Part shown: one piece after another, positions 42,588-51,558 of the stretch
How positions within the stretch are numbered: the stretch's first letter is position 1
How the letters are laid out: each line of letters starts with the position of its first letter
Source of the DNA: Candidatus Aminicenantes bacterium UBA6072
GTDB lineage: Bacteria > Acidobacteriota > Aminicenantia > UBA2199
Length of the DNA stretch: 64,000 bases
NCBI GenBank assembly: GCA_002436105.1
Contig: DIXU01000012.1
Location: forward strand, 101,773 to 165,772
Direction: 5' to 3'
The notes under the pieces: generated by a model
What the model saw: only the letters and a program-made list of their open reading frames with translations
Databases searched by the model: none
What the model was told of the DNA's origin: nothing
Position numbers and translations under genes: made by a program

Positions 42588-43871
42588 ATGGAACGATTTT
42601 CAGGCCGCAAACAAGAGTATTTGCCGACTCATTTTTATAACATCAAGGCCGACCTGGCCGAGCTTCCCAAGCCGCCGCTGCATCCCGCGACCAACGAGCC
42701 GCTCGATCCCGCGGCGCTGGAGGCGATCTTTCCCAGGAGTTTCATCGAGCAGGAGATCAGCCGCGAGCGCTTCATCCCCATCCCGGCGGCGGTCCTGGAG
42801 GCTTATGCCCAGTACCGCCCCACGCCGCTGGTGTACGCCTCCGGGCTGAAAAAACGGCTGGATACCCCGGCCCACATCTTCTACAAGTACGAAGGGGTGA
42901 GCCCCATGGGCAGCCACAAGGGCAACACGGCGCTGATGCAGGCCTACCTCGCTGCGCAGGAAGGGGTGCGTGAACTGGTCACCGAGACCGGGGCCGGGCA
43001 ATGGGGCTCCGCCCTGGCCTATGCCGGGGAGCGCTTCGGCGTGCGGGTGCGCGTCTTCATGGTGCGTGCCAGCTTCCGCCAGAAGCCGGGGCGGCGGACG
43101 ATGATGGCCCTGGCAGGGGCGCGGTTGGAGGAAAGCCCCGGGCCGAACACGGAGGCGGGCAAGGCCCTGTTCAGGGAAAATCCCGACCATCCGGGCAGCC
43201 TGGGCATCGCCATCGCCGAGGCCGTGGAGACGGTGCTGAAAAACCCGGGCAGCAAGTACGCGCTGGGCTCGGTGCTGGACGCGGTGCTGCTGCATCAGAC
43301 GGTGATCGGCCAGGAGGCCGAAAAACAGCTGGCCGGGCAGGGAGTGGAGCCGGACATTGTCATCGGCTGCGTGGGCGGCGGCTCCAACTTCTCGGGCATC
43401 AGCTTCCCCTTCGTGAGAAAGAACCTGACCGCCGGGAAACAAATCCGCTTCATCGCCGTCGAGCCCGTTTCCTGCCCCTCGATCACGCGCGGCGACCTGC
43501 GCTATGACCATGGCGACAGCGGCGGCTTGACCCCGCTGCTGTTCATGCACACCCTGGGCAAGGATTTCATTCCGCCGGCCATCCATGCCGGCGGGCTGCG
43601 CTATCACGGCATGGCGCCCCTGGTCAGCCACCTGGTCCGCGGCGGCACGGTGCAGGCGCGTTCCTGCGGCCAGGACCAGGTGTTCAGCGCGGCGCAGGCC
43701 TTCTTTGCCAGCGAGGGGATCCTGCCGGCGCCCGAGTCGGCTCACGCCGTCGCCGCGGTCATCGAGGAGGCGCTCAAGGCCAGGGACGGGAAAGGGGAGC
43801 CGGTCATCCTGTTCAACCTTTCGGGCCACGGGCATTTCGACATGCACGCCTACGAACGGAACGGCAGATGA
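42588..43871 (+). CDS. Tryptophan synthase beta-like protein (TrpB2 type)
   Basis: 427 residues, matching the TrpB2 (TIGR01415) branch rather than classical TrpB. The PLP lysine is in EGVSPMGSHKGNTA, the phosphate loop is GCVGGGSNFSGI, and ETGAGQWGSALA is the substrate loop. TrpB2 joins indole and serine (or phosphoserine) to make Trp, often without a TrpA partner. AAGGAG lies 8 bases before the ATG. No other trp genes are in the window. A Trp-codon-rich frame upstream supports a Trp-related role. Confidence 0.9.
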   Translation: MERFSGRKQEYLPTHFYNIKADLAELPKPPLHPATNEPLDPAALEAIFPRSFIEQEISRERFIPIPAAVLEAYAQYRPTPLVYASGLKKRLDTPAHIFYKYEGVSPMGSHKGNTALMQAYLAAQEGVRELVTETGAGQWGSALAYAGERFGVRVRVFMVRASFRQKPGRRTMMALAGARLEESPGPNTEAGKALFRENPDHPGSLGIAIAEAVETVLKNPGSKYALGSVLDAVLLHQTVIGQEAEKQLAGQGVEPDIVIGCVGGGSNFSGISFPFVRKNLTAGKQIRFIAVEPVSCPSITRGDLRYDHGDSGGLTPLLFMHTLGKDFIPPAIHAGGLRYHGMAPLVSHLVRGGTVQARSCGQDQVFSAAQAFFASEGILPAPESAHAVAAVIEEALKARDGKGEPVILFNLSGHGHFDMHAYERNGR

Positions 43872-43883
43872 AGTAAAAGGAAG

Positions 43884-44068
43884 ACGCCAGATATCAGACG
43901 TTAGTAGTTAGCAAGAGAAAAGCCCTAGAACCATGGTTCGTTCCATGTCTTGCTAACGTCTAATGTCTGACGTCTAACGTCTGTCGTCTGACGTCTAACG
44001 TCTAACGTCTGACGTCTAACGTCTGACTTCTGTCGTCTGACGTCTAACGTCTGACGTCTAACGTCTTA
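43884..44068. repeat. Palindromic word-repeat element E5 with a tandem ACGTCT array
   Basis: Left arm: CAGACGTTAGTAGTTAGCAAGA. Centre: perfect 12-bp palindrome GAACCATGGTTC (43928-43939). Right arm: the inverse, TCTTGCTAACGTCTAATGTCTG. This runs into about ten tandem copies of a TCTGACGTCTAACG-like word up to 44066. It fills the space between trpB2 and the radical SAM gene. The array is not a CRISPR: units are 6-14 bp with no spacers. Confidence 0.85.
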
Positions 44069-44078
44069 TTATCTGTGC

Positions 44079-44084
44079 TACAAT
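44079..44084 (+). promoter_or_regulatory. -10 box of the YgiQ-like gene, possibly leaderless
   Basis: TACAAT ends 8 bases before the ATG at 44093 and no ribosome site precedes it. No convincing -35 box is seen; that position falls in repeat E5. Confidence 0.4.
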
Positions 44085-44092
44085 GGTTCCAA

Positions 44093-45730
44093 ATGTCTCT
44101 CTCGGCCTACGACGTCATCATGGTCCAGCCCTATCCTTTCGCCGACCACCCTTCCTTCCCCGAGGGGATCCTGAAACGGGCGCTGGAAGCGGCGGGGTTC
44201 AGCGTCGGGGTCATCGAGACCCCCTTTTGGCAGGACCCGGCGGCCTTCAGCGGGCTGGGCCGGCCGAGATTGTTCTTCGCCGTGGTTTCGGGTCCCATCG
44301 ACTCGGTGGTGCTGAACTATACCGCCGGCCGCCGCCGGCGCCGCGAGGACCTCTACCAATTCAACGGCGAGGCGTACTTCAGCGGCCGCCCGCCCGGCAT
44401 CCAGTTCAAGATCCGCCCGGACCGCACGCTGACCGTCTTCTGCAACCGCCTGCGCTCCGCCTTCCGGGGCGTGCCGCTGGTCATCGGCGGCGTCGAGGCC
44501 TCGCTGCGCTGCTTCGCCCACTATGATTTCCAGGAGGGCCGGGTGCGCCGTTCGCTGCTGCTCGATTCCCGGGCCGACATCCTGGTCAGCGGCAGCGGCG
44601 AAAAGCAGGCGGTGGCCATCGCCCGCCTGTTGCACCGGGGCATAGCGCCGCAGGAGATCGATATCCCGGGAACGGCGCGGGTACTGGCGCGGCTGCCCGA
44701 GGGCAGGGATTGCCTCGAGCTGCCCGCCTGCGAGGCGGTCCAGGCCGATCCCGACGAGCTGCTGCGAAGCCAGCGACTGGTCAACGAAACCGGGGGCGGC
44801 CGAGCCGTCGCCCAGCGTCACGCCAACCGCTGGGTGGTGCAGAACCCGGCCGCGAGCTATGACGGCGCCGATCTCGATTTCATCTATGGACTGGAGTACG
44901 GACGCTGCCACCCGGGGCGATCCATCCAGTCCCCGGCCCTGCGCATGAACCTGTTCTCCGTCACCGCGCATCGCGGCTGCGCCGGGGACTGCTCTTTCTG
45001 CTCGATCACCCGGAGCGAGGGTCGGCGGGTGGTCTCACGCAGTCCCGACTCCATCTTCCGCGAGATCCGTTCCCTGGCCGGCCATCCCCGCTGGCGCGGC
45101 GTGGTTTCCGACATCGGCGGGCCGACCGCCGAAATGTACGGCAGCGATTGCTCCCTGGCGGCCTGCGCAAGGCCGTCCTGCCTCCTGCCCGGCATGTGCC
45201 CGCGATTCAAGCCAGGGGATGCCTACCGCGAACTGCTGCGCCGGGCGCGGGCGCTGCCGGGGGTGAAGAAGATCATGCTGGGCTCGGGCGTGCGCCACGA
45301 CCTGATGCTGTCCAACCCCGACCTTCTGGAAGAGATCATGCGCGAACACGCCGGACGCTTCCTGCGCGTCGCGCCCGAGCATACCGAGGACGAGGTGCTG
45401 GACCTGATGGGCAAGCCGCGTTTCGCCGTATTCGCGGAGTTCGTGCGCCTGTTCCAGGGCATCAACCGCGGCTTGCGCCGCCCGGTGGAACTGGCGCCGT
45501 ACCTGATCGTCGGCCATCCCGGTGAGACCGGGGCCATGGTGCCAATCATGAGGGACAAGCTCCGCGCCCTGGGCCTGAAGACATGCGACGTCCAGATATT
45601 CACCCCGTCGCCCGGGACACTCTCCACGGCAATGTACCATGCCGAAGCGTCGCCCGCCGGCGGACCCCTGGCGGTTGAAAAGAACATCCGCGCCCTGCAG
45701 GAACGAAAAGGATATCTGGTTGGCAAGTAG
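44093..45730 (+). CDS. UPF0313/YgiQ-family radical SAM protein
   Basis: 545 residues from the ATG at 44093. The N-terminal B12-binding-like/UPF0313 domain has PFADHPSFPEGILKRALEA and LVIGGVEASLRCFAHYDF. The radical SAM motif is C-x3-C-x2-C in HRGCAGDCSFCSITRSEG, followed by SDIGGPTAEMYG, the family hallmark. The function is unknown in all members. The E. coli homologue is longer; this one ends soon after the VQIFTPSPGTLSTAMYH block, so the C-terminal extension is missing. The gene is flanked by repeat E5 and the hdr operon. Confidence 0.88.
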   Translation: MSLSAYDVIMVQPYPFADHPSFPEGILKRALEAAGFSVGVIETPFWQDPAAFSGLGRPRLFFAVVSGPIDSVVLNYTAGRRRRREDLYQFNGEAYFSGRPPGIQFKIRPDRTLTVFCNRLRSAFRGVPLVIGGVEASLRCFAHYDFQEGRVRRSLLLDSRADILVSGSGEKQAVAIARLLHRGIAPQEIDIPGTARVLARLPEGRDCLELPACEAVQADPDELLRSQRLVNETGGGRAVAQRHANRWVVQNPAASYDGADLDFIYGLEYGRCHPGRSIQSPALRMNLFSVTAHRGCAGDCSFCSITRSEGRRVVSRSPDSIFREIRSLAGHPRWRGVVSDIGGPTAEMYGSDCSLAACARPSCLLPGMCPRFKPGDAYRELLRRARALPGVKKIMLGSGVRHDLMLSNPDLLEEIMREHAGRFLRVAPEHTEDEVLDLMGKPRFAVFAEFVRLFQGINRGLRRPVELAPYLIVGHPGETGAMVPIMRDKLRALGLKTCDVQIFTPSPGTLSTAMYHAEASPAGGPLAVEKNIRALQERKGYLVGK

Positions 45731-45769
45731 GACGCGAAAAGAAGGCAAGCCATTGCCGAGTATGCCGGT

Positions 45770-45798
45770 TTGCTTTTGCAAAACAATTGCGCTACAAT
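45770..45798 (+). promoter_or_regulatory. Promoter of the hdrCBA-flxDCBA operon
   Basis: TTGCTT (45770-45775), 17-bp spacer, TACAAT (45793-45798), about 30 bases before the hdrC ATG, which has AAGGAG 7 bases upstream. Confidence 0.65.
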
Positions 45799-45828
45799 CG
45801 CCCCTTATGCCTGCCAAGGAGATCCGCA

Positions 45829-46413
45829 ATGCGCAGTGACCCTCACGTTCACGCCGCTGGTGCCGCGCTGGCCGATCTTGTCCTGAAAAAGACCGGGGTC
45901 GACGTCGCCCGCTGCTACCAGTGCGGCAAGTGCTCGGCGGGCTGCCCGCTGGCCGCCGAGATGGATTTCCCCCCCAGCCAGATCATGCACCTGCTGCAAT
46001 TGCGGGATCTTCCCGGGTTCGCCGAGATGGCCCTGCGCTCGCACACCATCTGGCTGTGCCTGACCTGCGAGATCTGCTTTTGCCGCTGCCCCATGGAACT
46101 GGACATCCCCAAGGTGATGGACGCCCTGCGCCATGAGGCGCTGGCGCGGGGCATGGTCCACCCCAAGGCAAAGGACATCCTGGCCTTTCACCGGGCTTTT
46201 CTGGATTCGGTCCGGGTCACCGGCCGCTTGTTCGAGATGGGCCAGGTGGTCGACTACAAGCTGCGCAGCGGCCACTTCCTGCAGGACATGCTGCAGGCGC
46301 CCTGGATGTTCTGGGTCGGCAAGCTGCACCTGCTGCCCGAGCGCGTGCGCGACCGCCGGGCACTGAAGCGGATCTTCGCCAGGACGCGCCGGGCCGGGGA
46401 GAAGCGCCCATGA
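45829..46413 (+). CDS. hdrC: Heterodisulfide reductase subunit C
   Basis: 194 residues. It has two 4Fe-4S sites, CYQCGKCSAGCP (near 25-36) and CLTCEICFCRCP (near 75-86), as in HdrC, which wires HdrA to HdrB. The start at 45829 has AAGGAG 7 bases upstream. It overlaps hdrB by 4 bases. First gene of a seven-gene unit. Confidence 0.93.
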   Translation: MRSDPHVHAAGAALADLVLKKTGVDVARCYQCGKCSAGCPLAAEMDFPPSQIMHLLQLRDLPGFAEMALRSHTIWLCLTCEICFCRCPMELDIPKVMDALRHEALARGMVHPKAKDILAFHRAFLDSVRVTGRLFEMGQVVDYKLRSGHFLQDMLQAPWMFWVGKLHLLPERVRDRRALKRIFARTRRAGEKRP

Positions 46414-47276
46414 AGACCGGCTTCTATCCCGGCTGCTCGATGAAGGGCTCGGCCCGCGAATACAGCGAGTCGCTCCTGGCCGTGGCCAGGGAACTGAACC
46501 GTGAGCTGCCCGAGGTCCCGGACTGGAACTGCTGCGGGGCCACCGCCGCCCACAACCTCGATCCCGACCTGGCACTGGCCCTGCCGGCGCGCATTTTAGC
46601 CGCCGCCGAGAAGGACGGCATGGACGAGGTGCTGGTCCCCTGCGCCGCCTGCTACAGCCGCCTCAAGGTCACGCGCCATGAGCTGTTGGAGGACGAACAA
46701 CTCCGGCAACGGATATCGGGCCTGGTCGAGGCCGACTATCGCGGCTCAACCGAGGTGCTCAACATCCTCGAATGGCTCAGCCGCGTCCCTGAACTGGAGA
46801 AACATGTGAAAAAGCCATTCCAGCGCAAGGTGGCCTGCTACTACGGCTGCCTGCTGGTGCGGCCGGCGGGGATCGTGAAATTCGACCGCCCCGAAGACCC
46901 GCAGACGATGGACCTGCTGATGAGGAAGCTCGGTGCCGAGCCGATCGACTGGGCGTTCAAGACCGAATGCTGCGGCGCCGGCTTCTCGGTCTCGCGCACC
47001 GACCTGGTGGCCAAGCTGAGCGGCCATATCCTGGAGGACGCCGTCTCGCGCGGCGCCGAAGCCGTGATCGTCGCCTGTCCCATGTGCCACCTCAACCTGG
47101 ACATGCGCCGTCCGAACATCGAGAAGCGCGCCGGGAAAAAGATTTCCATCCCCGTGATCTACATCACCCAGGCGCTGGGACTGGCCATGGGCTTGCCGGC
47201 GAAGAAACTGGGCTTGCAAAGGCACAAGGTCGCAGTGAAAATTTCCGCGGCGAATGCCGCCGCCAAGGATATCTGA
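46410..47276 (+). CDS. hdrB: Heterodisulfide reductase subunit B
   Basis: 288 residues with two CCG domains that hold the noncubane 4Fe-4S clusters of the disulfide-reducing site: the first with GCSMKGSAREY, NCCGATAAH and CAACYSRL, the second with CYYGCLLVRP, ECCGAGFS and CPMCHLNLD. In methanogens the substrate is CoM-S-S-CoB. In bacteria with Flx it is probably another thiol or disulfide carrier, not identified here. Confidence 0.93.
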   Translation: MKTGFYPGCSMKGSAREYSESLLAVARELNRELPEVPDWNCCGATAAHNLDPDLALALPARILAAAEKDGMDEVLVPCAACYSRLKVTRHELLEDEQLRQRISGLVEADYRGSTEVLNILEWLSRVPELEKHVKKPFQRKVACYYGCLLVRPAGIVKFDRPEDPQTMDLLMRKLGAEPIDWAFKTECCGAGFSVSRTDLVAKLSGHILEDAVSRGAEAVIVACPMCHLNLDMRRPNIEKRAGKKISIPVIYITQALGLAMGLPAKKLGLQRHKVAVKISAANAAAKDI

Positions 47277-47277
47277 C

Positions 47278-49293
47278 ATGGCGCGCATCGGCGTCTTCAT
47301 CTGTCATTGCGGCGAGAACATCAGCGCCACGGTCGATGTCAAGCAAGTCGCCGCGGCCGCGGCCCGGATCCCCGGCGTGGCCCATAGCGTCGAGTACAAG
47401 TACATGTGCTCCGACCCCGGCCAGCAGCTGGTCAAGGACGCCATCCGGGAAAAGGGCCTGACCGGGGTGGTGGTGGCCGCATGCTCGCCGCGCATGCACG
47501 AGCCCACCTTCCGCCGCGCCTGCGCCGAGACCGGCTTGAATCCTTTCCTTTGCGAAATGGCCAACATCCGCGAGCACTGTTCCTGGGTCCATGAAAAGGG
47601 CGATGCCACCACGGAAAAGGCCATCGACATCGTGCGCACCCTGGTGGCCAAGGTAAAAAAGAACAAGGCGCTGCAGCCCATCCAGGTGCCGGTGACCAAG
47701 GTCGCCCTGGTCATCGGCGGCGGAATTGCCGGCATCCAGGCCAGCCTGGACATCGCCAATGCCGGCCACCGGGTGATCCTGGTGGAGAGGGAGCCCTCGA
47801 TCGGCGGCCACATGTCGCAGCTGTCGGAGACGTTCCCCACCCTCGACTGCTCGCAGTGCATCCTGACGCCGCGCATGGTCGAGGTGGCCCAGCACCCCAA
47901 CATCACCCTTTACTCCTATGCGGAGCTGGAGAGCCTGGACGGCTTCATCGGCAATTTCAAGGCGCGCATCCGCCGCAAGGCCCGCAGCCTGGACGAGACG
48001 CTTTGCACCGGCTGCGGCCTGTGCACTCAGAAATGCCCGACCCGCAAGATCCCCGGCGAATTCGACGCCGGGCTGGGCCTGCGCCCAGCCATTTACGTGC
48101 CTTTCCCCCAGGCCGTGCCGAACAAGCCGGTCATCGACCGCGAGCACTGCACCTATTACCGGACCGGCAAGTGCCGCTTGTGCGAGAAGATCTGCCCCAC
48201 CCAGGCCATCCGCTTCGACCAGTTGGACGAGATCGTCGAGGTCGAGGTCGGCGCCGTGGTCGTGGCCACCGGCTTCGACATCAAGCACGGCGATTTCTTC
48301 CCCGAGTACGGCTATGGGAAATACCCGGACGTCATCGACGGCCTGCAGTTCGAGCGCCTGGCGTCGGCCTCGGGCCCGACCCTGGGCGAGATCCGGCGCC
48401 CTTCGGACGGCAAGGTCCCCGAGACGGTCGTCTTCGTCGCCTGCGCCGGGTCGCGCGATCCCGCCAAGGGCATCGAGTACTGTTCCAAGATCTGCTGCAT
48501 GTACACGGCCAAGCATGCCATGCTCTACCGCCACAAGGTGCATGGCGGCAAGCCCTACGTCTTCTATATGGACATCCGCGCCGGCGGCAAGATGTACGAG
48601 GAGTTCGTTCGCCGGGCCATGGAGGAGGACGGGGTGCAGTACGTGCGCGGCCGCATATCGCGCGTCTTCGAGCGCGACGGCAAGCTGGTCGTCAAGGGCG
48701 CCGACACCCTGCTCGGCGCCCGGCCCATGGAGATCGAGGCCGACCTGGTGGTCCTGGCAACGGCGGCCGTCGCCCAGCCCGGGGCCGAGGAACTGGCGCA
48801 GAAACTGCACGTCAGCTATGACGCCCACCGGTTCTTTTCCGAGGCGCATCCCAAGCTGCGGCCGGTGGAGACGAATACCGCCGGCATTTTCCTGGCCGGC
48901 GCCTGCCAGGCTCCCAAGGACATCCCCGAGTCGGTGGCCCAGGCTTCCGGCGCCGCCGCCAAGGTGGCCGCCCTTTTCTCCCGCTCGGAGCTGGTGCGCG
49001 AGCCGCTGATCGCCGTGGTCGACCGCCAGCCGCCCCCGGTTTATTCTTCCTGCGTCGGCTGTTTCCTTTGCCAGAGCGCCTGTCCCTATCAGGCCATCGA
49101 AAAGGAGGAGATCCGTGGCCGGGACGGGCAGCTGATCAAGACCGTGGCCAGGGTCAATCCCGGCCTGTGCCAGGGCTGCGGCACCTGCGTGGCCTTTTGC
49201 CGCACCAAGTCGATCGATATCCAGGGCTTCTCCCATGAGCAGGTCCACGCCGAGGTGCTGGCCCTGCTGAACCGAGGTGAGCGCGATGCCTGA
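47278..49293 (+). CDS. hdrA: Heterodisulfide reductase subunit A, electron-bifurcating flavoprotein
   Basis: 671 residues from the ATG at 47278. The N-terminal domain has FICHCGENIS, the FAD site is GGGIAGIQASLDIANAG followed by IGGHMSQLSETFPTLDC, and four Cys clusters are seen: CTGCGLCTQKCP, CRLCEKICP, CVGCFLCQSACP and CQGCGTCVAFC. HdrA splits electron pairs at its FAD between ferredoxin and HdrB. The last two are ferredoxin-type sites near the C-terminus. It is 1 base after hdrB and overlaps flxD by 8 bases. Confidence 0.95.
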   Translation: MARIGVFICHCGENISATVDVKQVAAAAARIPGVAHSVEYKYMCSDPGQQLVKDAIREKGLTGVVVAACSPRMHEPTFRRACAETGLNPFLCEMANIREHCSWVHEKGDATTEKAIDIVRTLVAKVKKNKALQPIQVPVTKVALVIGGGIAGIQASLDIANAGHRVILVEREPSIGGHMSQLSETFPTLDCSQCILTPRMVEVAQHPNITLYSYAELESLDGFIGNFKARIRRKARSLDETLCTGCGLCTQKCPTRKIPGEFDAGLGLRPAIYVPFPQAVPNKPVIDREHCTYYRTGKCRLCEKICPTQAIRFDQLDEIVEVEVGAVVVATGFDIKHGDFFPEYGYGKYPDVIDGLQFERLASASGPTLGEIRRPSDGKVPETVVFVACAGSRDPAKGIEYCSKICCMYTAKHAMLYRHKVHGGKPYVFYMDIRAGGKMYEEFVRRAMEEDGVQYVRGRISRVFERDGKLVVKGADTLLGARPMEIEADLVVLATAAVAQPGAEELAQKLHVSYDAHRFFSEAHPKLRPVETNTAGIFLAGACQAPKDIPESVAQASGAAAKVAALFSRSELVREPLIAVVDRQPPPVYSSCVGCFLCQSACPYQAIEKEEIRGRDGQLIKTVARVNPGLCQGCGTCVAFCRTKSIDIQGFSHEQVHAEVLALLNRGERDA

Positions 49294-49720
49294 TTTCCAA
49301 CCCAAGATCGTGGCCTTCGTCTGCAATTGGTGCACCTACGCCGGAGCCGACCTGACCGGCACCAGCCGCATGAAGTACTCGCCCCAGGTCAGCATCATCC
49401 GCTTTCCCTGTACCGGGCGCATCGACTTCATGCTGCTGCTCAAGGCCTTCGCCAGCGGCGCCGACGGCATCATCGTCTCCGGCTGCCACCCCAATGACTG
49501 CCACTACAGCAGCGGCAACTTTCACGCCCGCCGGCGCTGGATCATCTTCCGCGGCCTGCTCGATTTCCTGGGCATCGACGTGCGCCGCGTGCAGTTCTCG
49601 TGGGTTTCGGCCGCCGAGGGTGCCAAGTGGGCGCAACTGGTCAACGAGACCAGCGAGCGGATACGCGAACTGGGACCGTTCGCCGGCTACCAGCGGCTGC
49701 GCGGCCTGGGCGTCGGCTGA
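49286..49720 (+). CDS. flxD: MvhD/FlxD-like iron-sulfur subunit
   Basis: 144 residues, the MvhD family: FVCNWCTYAGADL, then RFPCTGRIDFMLLLKAF and VSGCHPNDCHYSSGN, whose cysteines bind a 2Fe-2S cluster. It passes electrons from the FlxA/B NADH module to HdrA. The ATG at 49286 follows GAGG and overlaps the hdrA stop. Confidence 0.92.
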   Translation: MPDFQPKIVAFVCNWCTYAGADLTGTSRMKYSPQVSIIRFPCTGRIDFMLLLKAFASGADGIIVSGCHPNDCHYSSGNFHARRRWIIFRGLLDFLGIDVRRVQFSWVSAAEGAKWAQLVNETSERIRELGPFAGYQRLRGLGVG

Positions 49721-49729
49721 GGGGGCCGC

Positions 49730-50530
49730 ATGAACGCATTGCGGGAAAAAGCGCGGGAGCTGCTGGCAACGAAAACGGTCCAGGTGGTCATCGGCTATGC
49801 CCCCGGTAGCGGGGGCGCGGCGCGGGCGCTCTTCGTTCGCGAGGCGGCGCAGGCCGGTGAACTGGTCTTTGATGAAACGTGCCTGCAGAACCTGGCGGCG
49901 TATCTCATGAAGCCCGAGGTGCGCCGGCTGGGCAGGGCGGCGCTGGTCGCCCGCCCGGCCACCCTGCGCACCATCCTGCAGCTGGCGGCCGAGAACCAGC
50001 TGGCGGAAAGCAGCCTGCTGGCACTGGTCCCCGGCGCGGACGGGGTTCTCTCCCTGTCGACCTTCTCCGCCATCGAGGCGCACGTGGCCGCCCAGGACAA
50101 CGACCTGAGCGCCGCCGAAAAATCCGAGCTCGAGAAGTTCGCGGCCATGGGACTGGATGAGCGCCGGGAGTTCTGGCAGGAGCAATTCTCGCGCTGCCTG
50201 AAATGTTACGCCTGCCGCGCCGCCTGCCCCTTGTGCTATTGCACGCGCTGCACGGTCGAATGCAACCAGCCGCAATGGATTCCCGTCCCGGCCCACGACC
50301 TGGGCAACCTGGAGTGGAATGTCATGCGCGCCATGCATCTGGCCGGCCGCTGCACGAATTGCGGCGACTGCAGCCGGGCCTGCCCGGTCGGCATCCCCCT
50401 GTACCTGTTGAACCAGAAGCTGTGCAGCGACGTTCTGTCCAGCTTCAACCAGCGCAGCGGCATGGCCGCCAGGGCCGACCACTCCCTGTCGACGTTCAAG
50501 CCCGACGATCCCGAGGATTTCATCAGGTGA
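49730..50530 (+). CDS. flxC: FlxC-like 4Fe-4S protein
   Basis: 266 residues. The N-terminal half (about 1-140) has a fold-like pattern without cysteines to spare. The C-terminal half carries cysteine-rich sites: CLKCYACRAACPLCYC and CTNCGDCSRACPVG, then the region LYLLNQKL typical of HdrC/FlxC-type proteins. It is likely an electron-transfer subunit between FlxB and FlxD. 9 bases after flxD. Confidence 0.8.
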   Translation: MNALREKARELLATKTVQVVIGYAPGSGGAARALFVREAAQAGELVFDETCLQNLAAYLMKPEVRRLGRAALVARPATLRTILQLAAENQLAESSLLALVPGADGVLSLSTFSAIEAHVAAQDNDLSAAEKSELEKFAAMGLDERREFWQEQFSRCLKCYACRAACPLCYCTRCTVECNQPQWIPVPAHDLGNLEWNVMRAMHLAGRCTNCGDCSRACPVGIPLYLLNQKLCSDVLSSFNQRSGMAARADHSLSTFKPDDPEDFIR

Positions 50531-50535
50531 AAGGC

Positions 50536-51558
50536 ATGGAAACGGAAAAGCGATCGATCCAACGAGAGGCGCTGGCGAAACTGATAGAGCAGTGGTGCAG
50601 GGAAGGCAAGCGGGTCCTGGCCCCCAGGAAATCGGGCGACAAGGTAGATTTTGACCGGGTCACATCGCTGAGCGAAGTCAGCTTCGACCATGTCCAGACC
50701 GTGCAGTCGCCCAAGTCGGCGGTCTTCCCCAGGGTGGAGGAGCTTTTCTCCTTTCGCAGCGCCGATGGCCAGGTCGAGGTCAGGGACCGCGAGCTCGACA
50801 TTCTGCCCGAAACCGTGGTTTTCGGCCTGCGGCCCTGCGATGCCGCCGCTTTTGCCGCCCTGGAAGCCATCTTCAACTGGGACGCTCCCGACAGGCTTTT
50901 CACCGCCCGCCGGGCCAGGACCACCCTGGTGGCCGTCGCCTGTTCCCGCGCCGACGAGTACTGTTTCTGCACCTCCGTGGGCGGAGGCCCGGGCGCGGTC
51001 GCCGGCAGCGATATCCTCCTGACCGACCTGGGACAAGGCGAGTTTCTGGCCGAGATCGCTTCGGCGAAGGGTCGGGAAATGCTGCAGGCCGCCGACTCCC
51101 TCTTCGGTCCCGCGCTCGATGCGGACAAGGAGAGCCGCCTGGCCAAGCCGGCAGCGGTTTTCGCTGCCGACGCCGTTGCGGCCGTCCTGGCCGGCCTGTT
51201 CGCTGATACCGCTTTCTGGGAGGAACAGTCGCGCCGCTGCGTCGGCTGCGGGGCCTGCGCCTATGTATGCCCGACCTGCGCCTGCTTCGATATCCAGGAC
51301 GAGGGCGGCGCATCGGGAAAGCGCTTGCGCTGCTGGGATTCATGCGGTTTCGGCCTCTTCACCCTGCATACTTCCGGCCACAATCCCCGGCCGCTGCAGA
51401 GCCAGCGCTGGCGGCAGCGGCTGATGCACAAGTTCTCCTACATGCCCGAGCGCCAGGGAGTGCTCGGCTGCGTGGGCTGCGGCCGCTGCTCGCGCGGCTG
51501 CCCGGTTGACATGAACATTCTCGAGCACCTTCGGGCGATAGCCGAGGCGAGACCATGA
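50536..51558 (+). CDS. flxB: FlxB-like iron-sulfur subunit
   Basis: 340 residues from the ATG at 50536. The N-terminal part resembles the FrhB/sulfhydrogenase-beta fold (VVFGLRPCDAAAFAAL, then VAVACSRADEYCFC). The C-terminal part has two ferredoxin-like 4Fe-4S sites, CVGCGACAYVCPTC and CVGCGRCSRGCPVD. It carries electrons from FlxA into the complex. It overlaps flxA by 4 bases. Confidence 0.82.
   Translation: METEKRSIQREALAKLIEQWCREGKRVLAPRKSGDKVDFDRVTSLSEVSFDHVQTVQSPKSAVFPRVEELFSFRSADGQVEVRDRELDILPETVVFGLRPCDAAAFAALEAIFNWDAPDRLFTARRARTTLVAVACSRADEYCFCTSVGGGPGAVAGSDILLTDLGQGEFLAEIASAKGREMLQAADSLFGPALDADKESRLAKPAAVFAADAVAAVLAGLFADTAFWEEQSRRCVGCGACAYVCPTCACFDIQDEGGASGKRLRCWDSCGFGLFTLHTSGHNPRPLQSQRWRQRLMHKFSYMPERQGVLGCVGCGRCSRGCPVDMNILEHLRAIAEARP

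Noticed and set aside
43960..44068. Possible CRISPR array in the ACGTCT-rich tract
   Set aside because: Units are 6-14 bp, differ by single bases and follow each other with no unique spacers; no cas genes are near.
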